DNA of 64,000 nt from Lamellibrachia satsuma (lineage: Eukaryota > Annelida > Polychaeta > Sabellida > Siboglinidae). The notes beneath the pieces were generated by a model. It worked only from the letters and a program-made list of their open reading frames with translations, ran no database searches and was not told the DNA's origin. Within the stretch, counting starts at the first letter, position 1; the number at the start of each line of letters is the position of its first letter. Positions 23,401-34,395 of the stretch are shown here, piece after piece. A program made the translations under genes and the position numbers. The stretch spans positions 10,900,500 to 10,964,499 of the forward strand of contig BSQZ01000001.1 in assembly GCA_033239005.1 (NCBI GenBank), read 5' to 3'.

Positions 23401-26400
23401 CCGAAATAACCCTTGGCATTTCTGTCGATACCTTATTAACAAATTGTTGGCAAACTGTTTGCAGAACAATTGTGTACACAACACCGTTTGTCTGATCCTA
23501 GTCCAAAATTATTGTGTCGGCAAATAATACATTGTAAATACAATAATGGTTACTACTTCTTAATTAATAAGTCACAAAGGCATGCTATTTACAAATGCAG
23601 TTATCCTGCATTTGTCAGATTTTTATGTAAATTATTTCTAGGCGATACAACTTGATTGTATCAAGATTAACAGGGTGTTTTTCTAGGTTTCTTGAAGCAG
23701 TATTTAGACAGTAGAATATTCTCATCTTTAAAATGAAATTTTATTTTAAAATAAGTTGAATTTCTACAAAATCTAATCAATTTCAATCATATCATGGAAT
23801 AAGGCCTAAGGGCCATTCAACGATGAACAAAGTGGACAAAGACAAAGACAATCCCAGGACATGTACGTGAGATGCTATGGTCAAAAATTATTTAGCAAAG
23901 TTACCAATTATGTGTCGTATATAATTCACAACACTTATGAAAGAACTGCAGTAGTTGAAAGAAGGCCTATCCAAGAAAAAACAATGCAGACAATATGACC
24001 AAAGTAACAGTGACAGAAGAAACTTAGTTTCCAAGTCAAATGTCATGTGCTTTTGTTTCTTATTTATTGACTTGTATACTGCTGGACGATTCAAGAAGAT
24101 TTTCTTATGTCACTGTCATTTGAAATGTTCAAATTGTTTGTAGTGTTGTAAATTGCCGTCAGTGACACTGGACACATGATAAAACCATATTTGACTTCAT
24201 GTAACATTTATAAAAAGGTAATTCATGTTAGAGTTTGACACTTATGGAAAATATACCTCATTATGTATACAATAAGAAAAGAAAACTTACATTTTTTTAA
24301 TAGTACATTTATTTTTTTACTTGCTACAATGTCAATTGTGCACTTATTGGGACATTGGCCCCAGTGCTTTATCATAGTAGAACAGTGCCAGTGCTGAATA
24401 ACTGGCATATTAAAAAGTGCTATATCAATCCCTGGAATTTGACAGATCAAAACAACTGATTCCAAAGCAAGGTTCTAAAAACATGTTGGGTCACTGGTAT
24501 GTTGTTGAATACAAAGATTCATTGTTCCAAGAAGTGATTGGCATGTATGCTCACATCAGATTGACTGCTATCATTGGTGACCAGCTGGACATTACTGGAA
24601 ATGACCAAACCAGAGGGGCAGCATTTATTAGGAGATATAAAATGGTTATATGAACCTGATGTTGCATGAATATTTCTTGTTTTCTACTGTGTTTTAGTAT
24701 ATAGTGAATGTGAGTTGAAAGACTAGTGTTGTGCTGACTAAAAAATTACACTGCACTAAAAAAATTATATATTGACTAATAATTACCTTCATATGACTTT
24801 GATTTGTTAGGAATTTATACAGTTAGCTTTATACAGACCTCTGATGATTTGTCAACAAAGGTTCCCCATTTAAAAGCTGCTATTTCTATTTAAAATAAAT
24901 TATTTTAGCTATAACTTAGTAGCGGACAAATTGTAACGTGAGTAATAGACTATTTTTGTCAACCACAAATTTATTATGCAATTCCAAAACTGTTGCCATG
25001 TACTTTGACTCCTTAGCTATATAGCATATGCAGCCATTTTTTTCACATCAGTCATAGTTTGATGAGACTAGATTTTAAATACGTAATTTTGTTGGCATGT
25101 TTTTTTTGTATCTTGAGTAACCAACATTTGCATACTCACAGAATGAAAAGTTATCATTGAATTTTCTTTTCTGTCACATGCTTTGATCATTTAACATTAG
25201 CTGAGGAAAAAATCATTGTAAATATGTAACACGGGTAACCGTGGAATGCCCCCTAAGATAATGGAATGAGAGATGTGGTATGGCTGATGTATTTGATAAC
25301 CACAATGTGTTAATGGTCACCTCAATTAGCCAGTTGGATGTAATGTTATCTCTTCACGTTTTAATTTTAGTAAGTATTGCAAATACCTGATCTTGCCTAT
25401 ATTATAAAAAAATTTTGCAGTACATGTGTCGGATGTGGAAATGCAGACGCATTACGATGACTTCTTTGAAGAAGTCTTTGTGGAACTCGAAACAAAGGTA
25501 AGCCATGTCATTGACGAATGTTACTACAATAAGTACAAAGCACATTGTGTTCAATACAAAACAAAAAACATACACCTTTGAATAACGTTATCGAAAACAA
25601 TTCTGTTGGATATGTTATTTTTAACTTAATTGGTCACGTTACCTGGTATTGTTCAAATGAAGACCACCGTTGGAATTATGAAGGTGTGTGTACATATAGG
25701 ATAATATATGAAAATTGTGTTGTTCTATGGCACCGAGACATAAGAAAAGAAAAAAATACAGATATTCGTATCATGTTGCGCGGTGTTGGCAGCAGGCCTT
25801 TGAATGGAGTGGAGATGGAGAAATCCAGAGTGCAGTGAAGAAGTTATCGAGTGTTATTTCAGCCTGTTGTTCCAGTTGGAGCGAAGAGGAGTACGTAGAT
25901 GGGCAAGTAGATATTGTATTAAATTCTTGGCACATGTCACATACACAACCTTCTGCTTTCAGTATGGTGAGATTGAAGAGATGAACGTCTGTGACAACCT
26001 CGGAGACCACCTTGTCGGAAATGTCTACGTGAAGGTATGTCAGTTACATTGATTACATCGGTTGCTACGTAAGAAATGTGTGTATCTATCACGTGTTGAC
26101 AAATTGATTTGCACAGTCACACATAATTTATGTGCCATATCTAGATCACATAAATTAATAATTATAATTTTAGATCGGTTAATGTTTAAAGGTACAAAGT
26201 CCGACAGTTTTTTACTGTAAATTCGTCATATTGCTTAAACTATGCTATTACGTGTTTTAATGAACCAAATAAAAAATGGACTGTTATCTGTTATCAAATA
26301 TAAAATTCACCCTTGCTGTTCTGTACAATTGTAAAGTTGTCAACAATTTCGAACACCTATGTATAAGGTTTGTCAGGCATTCACACGATCATGTGACGGG

Positions 26401-27553
26401 CATATCATTAACACATGTAAAATTATGTTCCCCTCCGCTTGCAATGTAAACGTAATATTCAGGCAGGTCTGGTAAAAAGAAATGGCTAGAAGTAGAAGCT
26501 TGCATTATTTGTCTGTGTCTAATGCTTTATGTAGTTCCATCGAGAGGAGAGTGCAGAGAAAGCTGTGGCTGATCTCAACAATCGGTGGTTCAACGCTAGG
26601 CCCGTTCATGCAGAACTGTCGCCCGTCACTGACTTCCGTGAGGCTTGCTGCCGTCAGTATGAAATGGGGTGAGCTGATTTTATTTCGTCCACTAGTCTCG
26701 TATTGCCATACTTTTCCGTAGTTATTAATTTTGTTGTGATGTCAAATAAACAAATTAACAATTGCACTTGGTAGTATAATTGTACATTTACAAACTGTAT
26801 GGTGTATTTGTTGTAAAGAAGACTTCATTCTGTTACTATGCATTTGTTGTGTTTATTACAAAGAAGGCAAACTAATTTGATGTAACCTGTATCTACAGAG
26901 AATGCACCCGAGGTGGCTTCTGCAACTTCATGCATCTGAAGCCGATCTCTCATGAACTGAGACGAGAGCTGTATGGTCGCAAGGGTGGTGGTGGCAGCGG
27001 TGGCGCTAATACCAGACGCAAGAGGTGAGTGACACCTCGTACAGAGTCGCCAGTTTGGAGAATTTAACGGCATGAGTAATGCAACAGAAGTTATTATGCA
27101 ATAACCCACAGATGCTAAGCAAAGGAAGAAAAGTATAGATATATTTCTTTCTTCCTATGTTTAGCAGCTCTCACTCTCCACCCTGGGGGTTGGTGCTAAC
27201 ACCAGGTACCAAAGAATGCGATGACTTTTCTTTAAACGTTCTCTGTCCCTGATGATGGCAAGTTTGTTTCCTCGTATTGCCAGCTGTGTTTGAGGTTGTA
27301 TCCATATAAAGAAGGCACTTCATTTTCATCGATATGTAGTAGATTTTTTTTTTTCGTGTTCAGGACTGGTGTTTTTTACCTGGTGAAATAGCTTTACTGG
27401 AAGGTGATTGTTTCGTGTGCTTACTCCAGGTCGCGTTCTCCTCCAACTCGTCGAAGCAGGAGTCGCAGTCGTAGCCGTGACCGTGACAACAGCAGACGTC
27501 ATGGTCGTGACCGCAAACGATCTAGGAGTCGCGAACGTTCCGGCAGGTTCTAA
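10166..27553 (+). CDS. U2AF1: U2AF35, U2 snRNP auxiliary factor small subunit, copy A
   Basis: U2AF1 pairs with U2AF65 in the nucleus and recognises the AG of 3' splice sites. Eight exons: 10166-10209, 22762-22849, 23186-23252, 25421-25497, 25963-26034, 26535-26668, 26899-27024 and 27430-27553. All borders are GT-AG and the reading frame holds throughout, giving 732 nt or 243 residues (human 240). It starts [15 protein letters not shown]. Zinc finger 1 is near 12-40 (C18, C27, C33, H37, with Ser34 kept). The U2AF-homology domain spans about 45-147. Zinc finger 2 is near 149-175 (Gln157, then [11 protein letters not shown]). A Gly-rich linker at 190-197 leads to an RS tail ending RERSGRF. Residue 118 is His where human has Arg. 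No lesion is visible. Copy B at 48,150 is the paralogue. Intron 1 is 12.5 kb of nested transposons; the other introns are 0.2-2.2 kb. Confidence 0.97.
10405..10575. repeat. GC-rich imperfect tandem repeat in U2AF1-A intron 1
   Basis: Units of the form GCTTCGGCGGCGAAATTCTTGGAC recur about six times with degeneration. The block follows a GC-rich stretch, gcccgggccaggggccgggc, at about 10,361. It lies about 200 bases after exon 1 and has much higher GC than its surroundings. It could be part of a CpG-rich regulatory region or a minisatellite. Confidence 0.75.
11385..11431. repeat. AT microsatellite
   Basis: An uninterrupted (AT)n run of about 45 bases inside the 3.2-kb transposon. A polypurine/polypyrimidine TTTTAATTTTAATTTT run follows at about 11,530-11,630. 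Confidence 0.9.
12057..13430. repeat. ~42-bp minisatellite bracketed by 132-bp direct repeats
   Basis: Between about 12,440 and 13,300 a unit of about 42 bp (consensus GCTAAGTAATTACCACATTTAGCTGTATGTTAACGCTTTTAA, read in two parts) repeats roughly twenty times with drift. It is bracketed by direct repeats at 12,057-12,188 and 13,299-13,430 that share GTACTCGGGAAATGCGCG and end GTCATTTGCAC. The whole block is interior to the 3.2-kb transposon. Confidence 0.85.
14053..14238. repeat. Tandem pair of 93-bp units in hAT-A arm
   Basis: The unit starting CAGTATGTGTACTGTATCTG occurs at 14,053 and again at 14,146, a 93-bp period. hAT-A2 carries a single unit at about 14,988-15,080. The number of subterminal units therefore differs between the two related copies. 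Confidence 0.88.
15366..16534 (-). pseudogene. hAT transposase 5' fragment: repeat domain plus zinc finger
   Basis: The minus strand starts [16 protein letters not shown], passes through about twenty 12-residue repeats (GGTxGQEQxTLS), then a degenerate linker ([17 protein letters not shown]), and then the zinc-finger region beginning [13 protein letters not shown]. It stops matching the longer copy after EWRHFEK, near 15,366, where the rest of the transposase is deleted. Lesions are a one-base deletion near 16,426 that shifts the frame and a TGA near 15,670 where the other copy has GGA. The plus strand is also open through the repeats because the 36-bp unit lacks stops in several frames; that is an artefact. 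Confidence 0.82.
15690..16470. repeat. 36-bp minisatellite, long copy
   Basis: About twenty units of 36 bp, in the form CCTCCAGACAAAGTCCCTTG then CTCCTGTCCACGTGTA. The 36-bp period is exactly 12 codons. Variants differ at a few fixed positions (CCACGTGTA, TTCACCTGTG, CCACATGTA), as expected for an array that expanded by block duplication. It is coding in the minus frame of the hAT transposase. Confidence 0.95.
16535..18300. other. hAT-A2 right arm and hAT-A 3' flank of the transposase
   Basis: Sequence from 16,535 to about 16,730 repeats at 21,502-21,722 (upstream flank of the transposase ORF in both copies). From 16,730 to 17,681 is the hAT-A2 right arm, with no ORF of note. From 17,688 to 18,300 is hAT-A sequence downstream of its transposase. 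No host exon is seen. Confidence 0.65.
18301..21501 (-). pseudogene. hAT transposase (ZNF862/C17orf113-like) with N-terminal 12-aa repeats
   Basis: Read leftward from 21,501: [16 protein letters not shown], about twelve GGTxGQEQxTLS repeats, a linker, then a BED/TTF-like zinc finger ([10 protein letters not shown], then RHLTFSEH). The transposase core follows: [10 protein letters not shown] holds the first catalytic Asp, [10 protein letters not shown] the second, and HCGAHRVAL the hAT CxxH motif. After an intron of about 360 bases near 19,355-19,720 come an exon at 19,142-19,354 and the dimerisation region (about 18,470-18,304: [21 protein letters not shown] with the catalytic Glu). Lesions include TAG near 21,025, TAA near 20,904, a frameshift near 20,530, another near 19,745 and a stop near 18,660. 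It resembles vertebrate host genes derived from the same hAT branch, but this copy is dead. Confidence 0.87.
21010..21440. repeat. 36-bp minisatellite, short copy
   Basis: About twelve units of the same 36-bp repeat as at 15,690-16,470, in the same orientation and the same flanking context. It lies within the hAT-A transposase ORF. The two arrays differ in unit number and unit order. Confidence 0.93.
21723..22740 (+). pseudogene. LINE ORF1 remnant next to U2AF1-A exon 2
   Basis: The plus strand from about 22,140 reads as a coiled-coil segment ([17 protein letters not shown], then [14 protein letters not shown]). After a frameshift near 22,248 comes a domain of the L1 ORF1p / Transposase_22 type: [15 protein letters not shown], then [15 protein letters not shown], then [19 protein letters not shown] and IFLNEDLT. 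Several stops break it. Its left edge cuts hAT-A at 21,722 and its right edge stops about 20 bases before the exon 2 acceptor. The part from 21,723 to 22,100 is unassigned. Confidence 0.75.
23253..25420. other. U2AF1: U2AF1-A intron 3, no further gene seen
   Basis: A 2.2-kb AT-rich intron. The palindrome ACAAATGCAGTTATCCTGCATTTGT is at 23,589-23,613. An open stretch at 24,417-24,650 has no domain I recognise. No transposon termini were identified. Confidence 0.5.
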
Positions 27554-27994
27554 ACGACGACGCAGAGAAGCAGTTGAAAGACATGTCTGCTATTCCGAAA
27601 CATTGACACTTATTTTCTGTTGTGCAAGAACCATTTCTTCTATTAGGGGCATGAATGTTTTTACCAATTCCTGGTTTCATACATAGGGCAAATCTCAACG
27701 TGTCAGAGGCATTGAAGTCTGAAAAATACTTTATGATAATGTAGTATGTATTGTGCACCATTAATTGGACAGTGAAATATCAGCTGGGTATGTATATTCT
27801 TTTTATATTGCTGCAGTTCAATTGAACCTTTTTGGAATCAAATAATGATGTCGCTATGAAAATGAGTAGAAATGCCATATATGATAGCCACTAACGGTGC
27901 AGAATTTGCACATAATGCTGCCTTGTGTTCCAGCGAAACAGTTGAGATACTTTTAAATGTTACTCGTACATTACTTGTTCGTATTGTAGTTAGC

Positions 27995-28000
27995 AATAAA
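27995..28000 (+). promoter_or_regulatory. U2AF1: U2AF1-A polyadenylation signal
   Basis: AATAAA, 442 bases after the stop codon, in the context TTGTAGTTAGCAATAAA. The same 17-base context recurs 266 bases after the stop of U2AF1-B, which supports its use in both genes. Confidence 0.75.
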
Positions 28001-28608
28001 ATGTTGTAAACATTTCATTTGGTTGTTATGGAAGTTGTACCTGTTTCTACCTCTTGTTACCCAGATACAACTGTGGTGATTAGGCCTATGTAATAGAAGT
28101 CCTGGTTACAAGAAGTCACTGATTGTTGAGGAAAATATTCTATTTTAAAATAGTATTCAATTTTTTATTAGCTGTGGAACTTGACACATTTTTTTCAATA
28201 AAATGTTAAATATTACACAACCATGCTAATTATATGTGTAAAATTAAAGTTATGAAAATTTTTTTCAGCTATTGTCAGCAACTAGCCTGGTCCAGAAATT
28301 GTAGTTGTAGTAACCTGGTATTACTGTTGTTACTGAAAGAATGTCACTTCATGCTAACCAGACAGCTCACTGGTATGCATGGGCTTGTGGCATGTTTATT
28401 TTGTTTTGCATAGCTGGGATTTAGGGTTTGAATTAACACAGCAGAGCCTCGGTCTCGATTTTGCTGTATCCCGAACATTAAAATATGATTTTCGAATTTG
28501 TGTGCCTAGGGAAACTTACATTGTATCCTGCATGGCTTTCAATCTAGTTCTTTCGCTTGGGATTCATTCACGCACAAAACTAGCTGAGCTTTATACTTCA
28601 CCTCTTGG

Positions 28609-28815
28609 CAGACCTGTTCATTCCAACAACAACTCGACTTCTTCGGGAAGCATTCAGCCACATTGTAATTACTGCATGAAGCTATTCATTCACATATATC
28701 CACCTCTTTCTATAGCCAGGTACTCATTTATACAGCTGAGAGAACGGAAGCAACATGGAGAATACAAAATTGCCCAAGCTTCAAAATGGCAGCAAGAGGA
28801 CTCGAAACCGGATTT
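28609..28815. repeat. Dispersed repeat family, copy 2
   Basis: It shares agacctgttcattccaac, aactcgacttct, gccaggtact-catttatacag and attgcccaagctt blocks with 57,956-58,155, and its right end with 9,840-9,890. It lies about 1 kb downstream of the U2AF1-A stop; copy 3 lies about 0.75 kb downstream of the U2AF1-B stop. Open reading across it (28,379-28,873) is incidental. Confidence 0.75.
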
Positions 28816-29394
28816 TCTCAATCGAGCGCACCCCACGATCATCATCTGTGACTGCACGTACACTACCCAATAAATCTTAACTAACACATTAAGATAAATA
28901 TTATGTCGAAAGTTCTATTGGTGTAAGGATTGGTACAGCATAATCTATACATCTGGAGCTCTGAATGCCATTGTTCAACCCAAGGTTCAGTTCACTGTAC
29001 ATAGATCTATTAAGTGTCGGCATTACTTTGTGAAAGAACAAAAAATTAGCCACCATTAATTTGTAAGGTTTCAAACACTTGGCTCAGGAGAAGAGGAAGA
29101 CAAAATGCTGAAAATCTAAAATGAGCATGGACACAGCACACGTAGTGCCATAATGTTTCACACAGACACCTAGTAGCTGCAGGCGAACATTAAAGGTGCT
29201 TCTGCAAATCGATTGTTTTGCTCATTTCAGACTTGTTTAGCAGAAATCAAACCTATCTAGCATCTATTACAACATGCTGGGTCTTGTGCAAATTTTTTAT
29301 TTAGTTTTGATGAAATCATTGGACATAATATGAAATTAATTTCAGTTCAGCCAAAACGAAATGTGGCAAAAAAGTTATTATGTCCCTTATACAC

Positions 29395-29965
29395 CATTGT
29401 ATTTACGGTAAAATACCATGGTGTTTTGAAACAGGTGAAATACCATGGTAGACCATGGTGTTTTGAAACAGGGAAACTGTGGTAAAATACAATTATCATA
29501 CACAAAATATGAAAAAGTGTGGTCTACCATAGTTTACCATGTAATGTCATGGTATTCCATGCAATTCCATGGTATATTTTCATAAGGGGTAGCCCGCCTC
29601 TATGTACTATGAAGTGCAGAGGCAATAGAAGAAATCCATCAAATAATGTAAACAGTCGTTCTTGAAAAAGTAAGTTACTATATATATATACCATGGAATG
29701 ACATGGTATACCATGTTATTTCATTGGTATTATATGGTAAACCATGACATTACATAGTAAACTGTGGTAGACCATGCTTTTTCATATATTATGTATGGTA
29801 TACCATGGTTTACCCATTTCAAAACACCATGGTATTTTATCATGGTTTCCCTGTTTCAAAACACCATGGATTACAATGGTTTCCATGGTATTTTACCAAG
29901 GTTTACCACAGTTAACCTGTTTCAAAACACCATGGTATTTATCATAGAATACAATGGTATATTTT
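29395..29965. mobile_element. CCATGG-rich foldback (inverted-repeat) element
   Basis: The left arm (29,395-29,580) carries CCATGGTGTTTTGAAACAGG twice. The right arm (29,687-29,965) carries the inverse, CCTGTTTCAAAACACCATGG, three times. The inner arms match too: GTGTGGTCTACCATAGTTTACC on the left against GGTAAACTGTGGTAGACCA on the right. The spacer is about 100 bases. The arms themselves are made of short CCATGG palindromes. There is no coding content and no certain target duplication. Confidence 0.8.
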
Positions 29966-30199
29966 CAGACACGATAACTTTTGTCTGATTAAAAGAAAAC
30001 TGAACCATCTAAAACTCTTAACTTTCTTACAATCAATCACTGCCATCATGTAAATGACATTCTGAGCAAATTTAGTCAAAATCACAAACATGCATCTCTT
30101 AAATGTGTTATGTCCATCAAAGTCTAACCGAATAGCCAGGTCTATAGCCGGGTAGGGAAATACATCCTCATATTACCAGTGATTCCTATCGACATCAAT

Positions 30200-30400
30200 G
30201 TTAATAAAAATACATATTCAGCTGTATATAAACACAAACAAGGCACACATACCGAACACCGCACACACACAATGTACACACACAACCACCCACCCACACG
30301 TTGCACACAAAAACCCGTGTGTACGTGCGCAAACACGCACGCACAGACAAATGCACACAACCATCCACCCGCATGCACGCACACCCATGTGTACAGGGTG
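30200..30400. repeat. CA-rich simple sequence
   Basis: A degenerate (CA)n region with interruptions. Open frames on both strands through it are composition artefacts. Confidence 0.8.
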
Positions 30401-30559
30401 CCAAGTGGGTACTCGTGACAGAACACCTGCAACTGGGGACCCAATTAATAAGCTCATAAAAACAAAGTTTGTGAAAATATTTAACTCTAATTTGTTTTAG
30501 TTGGTATTATAGACATTGTGGATCATACTAACTAGCTTGCTTTAGAAGACACAATAATT

Positions 30560-30815
30560 ATATGACTGTACACCTACAACTGAGAACCTGTCACACACAC
30601 TCTCTCAACTGAGGACTTACAACACATACTCTCAGCCGAAGACTTCCCATACACCCTTGAAACTGCGAACCGCTACATATGCTCCCAAGCAAATACTTCA
30701 CCAGAGACACTTGTTAATGAAGATCACTGCAGTCACTTCCCAACTGATGACTTTACATGCACATTCGCAAAGAAGAAACCATACATGCTCCTTACTGAAG
30801 ACTTCCTAGACTGAT
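30560..30815. repeat. Degenerate ~35-bp tandem repeat
   Basis: Units resembling ACACATACTCTCAACTGAGGACTTCC repeat about seven times (for example 30,596, 30,625, 30,665, 30,735, 30,785) with heavy drift. It is non-coding. Confidence 0.6.
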
Positions 30816-31389
30816 TTCATATGGTGCGCTTTTCATGGAAAAATTAACTTTACTGTGCGTTTGAATGCGGGTACACATATACATCAACCTAGGAAAATCA
30901 GAAGGTGCAATTTCAATTAAGAATAAAGAATGTACCTGGTTGTCGAATTATATATATATCTTAATTGTTACTACTGCATGAAATCAATGACGTTACACTG
31001 TATATAACCTTTATATGTATCAACCTACTTCCTATATACAAGACACACAGTTTTGTTAACAGATTCATAATTTTTATTCTTTACAATTACTGCCTATCAA
31101 CCATTTTGTCTTGTATGAGCCATGCAGAAATATACTTGAAATAAATAAATTTTGGGACAAGTACAAACTTAACACTTGGTAGAAAATAATACAAATATGA
31201 ATACACAAATGATGCATGCAACAGTCATTAATAGAAATGTGCATGGTTCCAACATACATACATGTCTATGCACTGCATAAATGACTTGGCTACACACCTA
31301 GCACACAATATAAGAGGAATATATAGGTCTTCCTATTGTCCCTTTTGCGGCCTTCTACAAAAATTATTCACTTCCTTAATTTGTTTTCT

Positions 31390-31587
31390 TCATCTGAATA
31401 CAATTGTACACAAAGACCAGCACTGCGATGCTGATTCCAGTTCCACTGCCTCTGCACAAGCCTTCTTTCCTGGGACTTTCATCATTGTGATGAATCTGCT
31501 CAAGTGTTTCTCTACTGCTGACTTCTCCTCGTGTGACCAAGGCTTTTTCCTCACAATGCTGTGTCCTATACTAAACAAAATTTTCAT
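31390..31587 (-). pseudogene. Transposon-associated C-terminal domain fragment (tentative)
   Basis: The minus strand reads VRKKPWSHEEKSAVEKHLSR then KVPGKKACAEAVELES. This W-x3-E-K-x2-V and K-x-P-G-K-x2-C pattern recurs at the ends of uncharacterised repeat-encoded proteins in aquatic animals. It is 65 residues with no partner domain found nearby. The function is unknown. Confidence 0.35.
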
Positions 31588-32744
31588 AGAACCATGAATG
31601 TTCTTGAATAAGAATACAAATGTATTGCTATCTACAAATATTGATAATACATTCTAAGGCTTGTTTCAAGAAAACTTGAAAACTTTATTTTTGCAAAACA
31701 GTTGAACTTATATTGAATTATTATTTAATAAAAAACACATTTCTTATATAGTGCAACATCACACTCAGTTAGCCTATTGGTGAGGGCTATTCCATTAAAA
31801 ATGTGGAGGTGGACCTGAATTAGTAGCACTCACATTACAAAATCAATGAGTAACTATACTGATGCACACTGTATACCTATGTTATAATTTGGTACCATCA
31901 GAAGTGACCAAAATTATTTCTGACAGAGATAATATGCCAGGATCCTACATTCAGACGAGCAGACCCCATATGCAGAATGTGGAAATTCGGAGAATACCCC
32001 ACGACCGAATTGCAAATAATTCGTACCCCACCAATGAATTTGGAATTATAGTGACCCCCACCAACGAATTAAAATGTAACATCCATGAACTCATCTCCTG
32101 AGAGAGAGACGAGTGATATTAAAACGATAATTTGCGTTACAATGGAAAGAGCAGTGTTTACATATATTGAACTGTTTAGTTGTGGCCAGGCATCTAACCA
32201 TAACCCTCGTGATCGGAGTTTGTGGGTGTGCTAACCACTCTTCCACCAAGATATCTGCTACGACACATCAACGAGTGCTCTGCTATGATAAACACAATAA
32301 GTATTAAGTTTGGTTTTAGGGAAAAAAATATATGACCTTTAAGCATGGGAAAGTACCCAAATTAAAAAAAAAATTAAATACTAGCCTTTTTAAATATATT
32401 TAAGGGGATATATGAAAGTTGGATAGGATTTTTTTGCATAGTGCAATTTTTTATGCCCAAAGTGCAGAGTGGATTTTTTCTAGTAAAAAATATATTGCAA
32501 ATTTTCATGCCAGACCCTGTGTCCATGGCAACAAACAAAATAGCTGCCATATGACGGAATTATAGCCCCTCTAAAAAAATACAACACATAAGTAGTGGAT
32601 ATTTTATCATAATACTTTCACAATCATCATTGGCTTAGTTAACTCAAGAACTCCTCTAAAAAAATTCCAACATTATGAATATTTTCCTTCTTCTAAATTT
32701 TAAAAGTTATGATATTCTAAATTGAACATTTGTCAACACATTTT
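31588..32744. other. No gene recognised
   Basis: AT-rich intergenic DNA with short GAATT-rich near-repeats at 31,985-32,070 and poly-T/poly-A runs. No exon or transposon end could be supported. Confidence 0.5.
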
Positions 32745-34395
32745 TATTCACTACCCCCAAGATATTGCAGGGTGTTTGTGGGGGACTCAATAGACAGGAG
32801 GACTGACAGAGTCTTAGAAAAGGGAGATGACGTGGTGGTTTGTTTGCCTAGGGCCAAAATAGAGGCGATAACTGAGAGGGTAGAAAACATCGTGGGTTCA
32901 GGCAAGGGTGGATCTGTTTTAGTACACGTAGGGACAAATAATGTATAGAGGGAGGGTACAACTGCCATAGTTAGGAAATACAGGAAGTTGGTCAGAACAC
33001 TAAAGCAGATGCGGGTTGAGCAGGCAATACTGTCGGGGATTTTACCAGTAGTAGGAAGGAGGGGTCACAGATATAAAAATTGCCGGGGGATGGCAATTAA
33101 CATGCTAGTACAGAAGCTATGTAGGGAAGAGGAAGTAGGATTTGTGGGGAAGTTTTGTTGGAAGGGCTGATATGTACATGGGAGATGGGCTTCATCTAAG
33201 TGGAAAGGGGGCAGCAGTATTTGTGGATGGACTCACAACAGCAGTACACAGTGGCATGGGTAACATAACAACTATATTTGATACCGGTAGAAATCATTGT
33301 TTAAACTAGAAGCGCAGGGGGGTTACTTAGAGATGCCTCAAGCAGGACAAGAGGCCACTAGTACTGGCACACCAATAACAAAATGCCTTAAAAAATTACA
33401 GCAAGAGTTTCTATGCTTATGTAAGGAGTAAACAGAAAGTTCGAGATAAGGTCGGACCACTGGAAAACAACAGTGGAAACATAATTTCAGACGGGTTTCA
33501 AATGGCAGAGGACCTGAATGAGTATTTCAGCTCAGTCTTTACCACAGAAGATATCAGCTCACTTCCAGTTCCATTTACTAAATTTGAGGGCTGTAAATCA
33601 GAACATTTAGGGCAGTTATTTGGAAGACCTGAAATGATAGCAAAGAAAATTAAGAAGAAAGATAATAAATCACCTGGAGTTGATGGGATACCACCAAAAC
33701 TGCTTAAGGAAATTGTTGAGCAAATTAGTACACCACTTGCAAAATTGTTTAACTTGTCACTAGAAGAAGGAATTGTTCCTTCAGAATGGAAAGAAGCAAA
33801 ATTTACGCCGCTATTTAAGAAGGGATCGAGGAACAAGCCAGAAAATTACAGACCAGTGAGTTTAACATCAGTTGTATGTAAATTACTCGAAACATTAATT
33901 AGAGACCACATGGTGGAATTCTTTGTAAAACATAAATTAATAAATACATCTCAACATGGGTTTCTAAAAGCAAGGTCATGTCTAACCAATCTCTTATGTT
34001 TTTTGGAAGAAATTACAAAGTGGGTAGATGACGGGTCTCCAGTGGATGTTGTCTACTTAGATTTTCAGAAAGCTTTCGATAAAGTGCCACATCAGAGATT
34101 GGCACTTAAACTAAAAGCCCATGGCATAGGTAATGATGTAATCAACTGGATAGAAGAGAGGCTTACACACAGAAGACAGAGAGTAATAGTAGATGGTGAG
34201 ATTTCAAACTGGAAATCTGTTCTGAGTGGGGTACCACAGGGATCAGTATTAGGCCCTATAGTGTTTTTAATATATATAAATGATTTGGAAGATATCTAGC
34301 AAAGTACTGAAATTTGCTGATGACACAAAAGTATTCAGAAAGGTTACTAATGTTACAGATAAACAAAGTTTACAGGATGATCTAGATAAATAGAT
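32745..34395 (+). pseudogene. CR1/L2-like LINE: SGNH-esterase ORF1 remnant joined to RT
   Basis: The first part (32,745-33,255) is an SGNH-hydrolase type ORF1. It shows GDSIDRRTDRVL (block I Ser), VLVHVGTNNV (block III) and, after a frameshift near 33,165, GDGLHLSGKGAAVF (block V Asp and His). A TAG follows GTNNV. The second part (33,385-34,395) is a reverse transcriptase: KSPGVDGIPPKLLKE, VVYLDFQKAFDKVPH (palm A), GVPQGSVLGPIVF (palm B), then after a one-base frameshift near 34,290 FADDTKVF (catalytic). The AP endonuclease expected between the two parts is absent, so an internal deletion joined them. It is truncated at about 34,395. Confidence 0.85.

Noticed and set aside
24417..24653. A 78-codon ORF in U2AF1-A intron 3 as a nested gene
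   Set aside because: No recognisable domain, no splice partners and no similarity to the other copy's intron.
30142..30500. Cys/His-rich small protein on either strand
   Set aside because: Low-complexity CA-rich DNA produces it.
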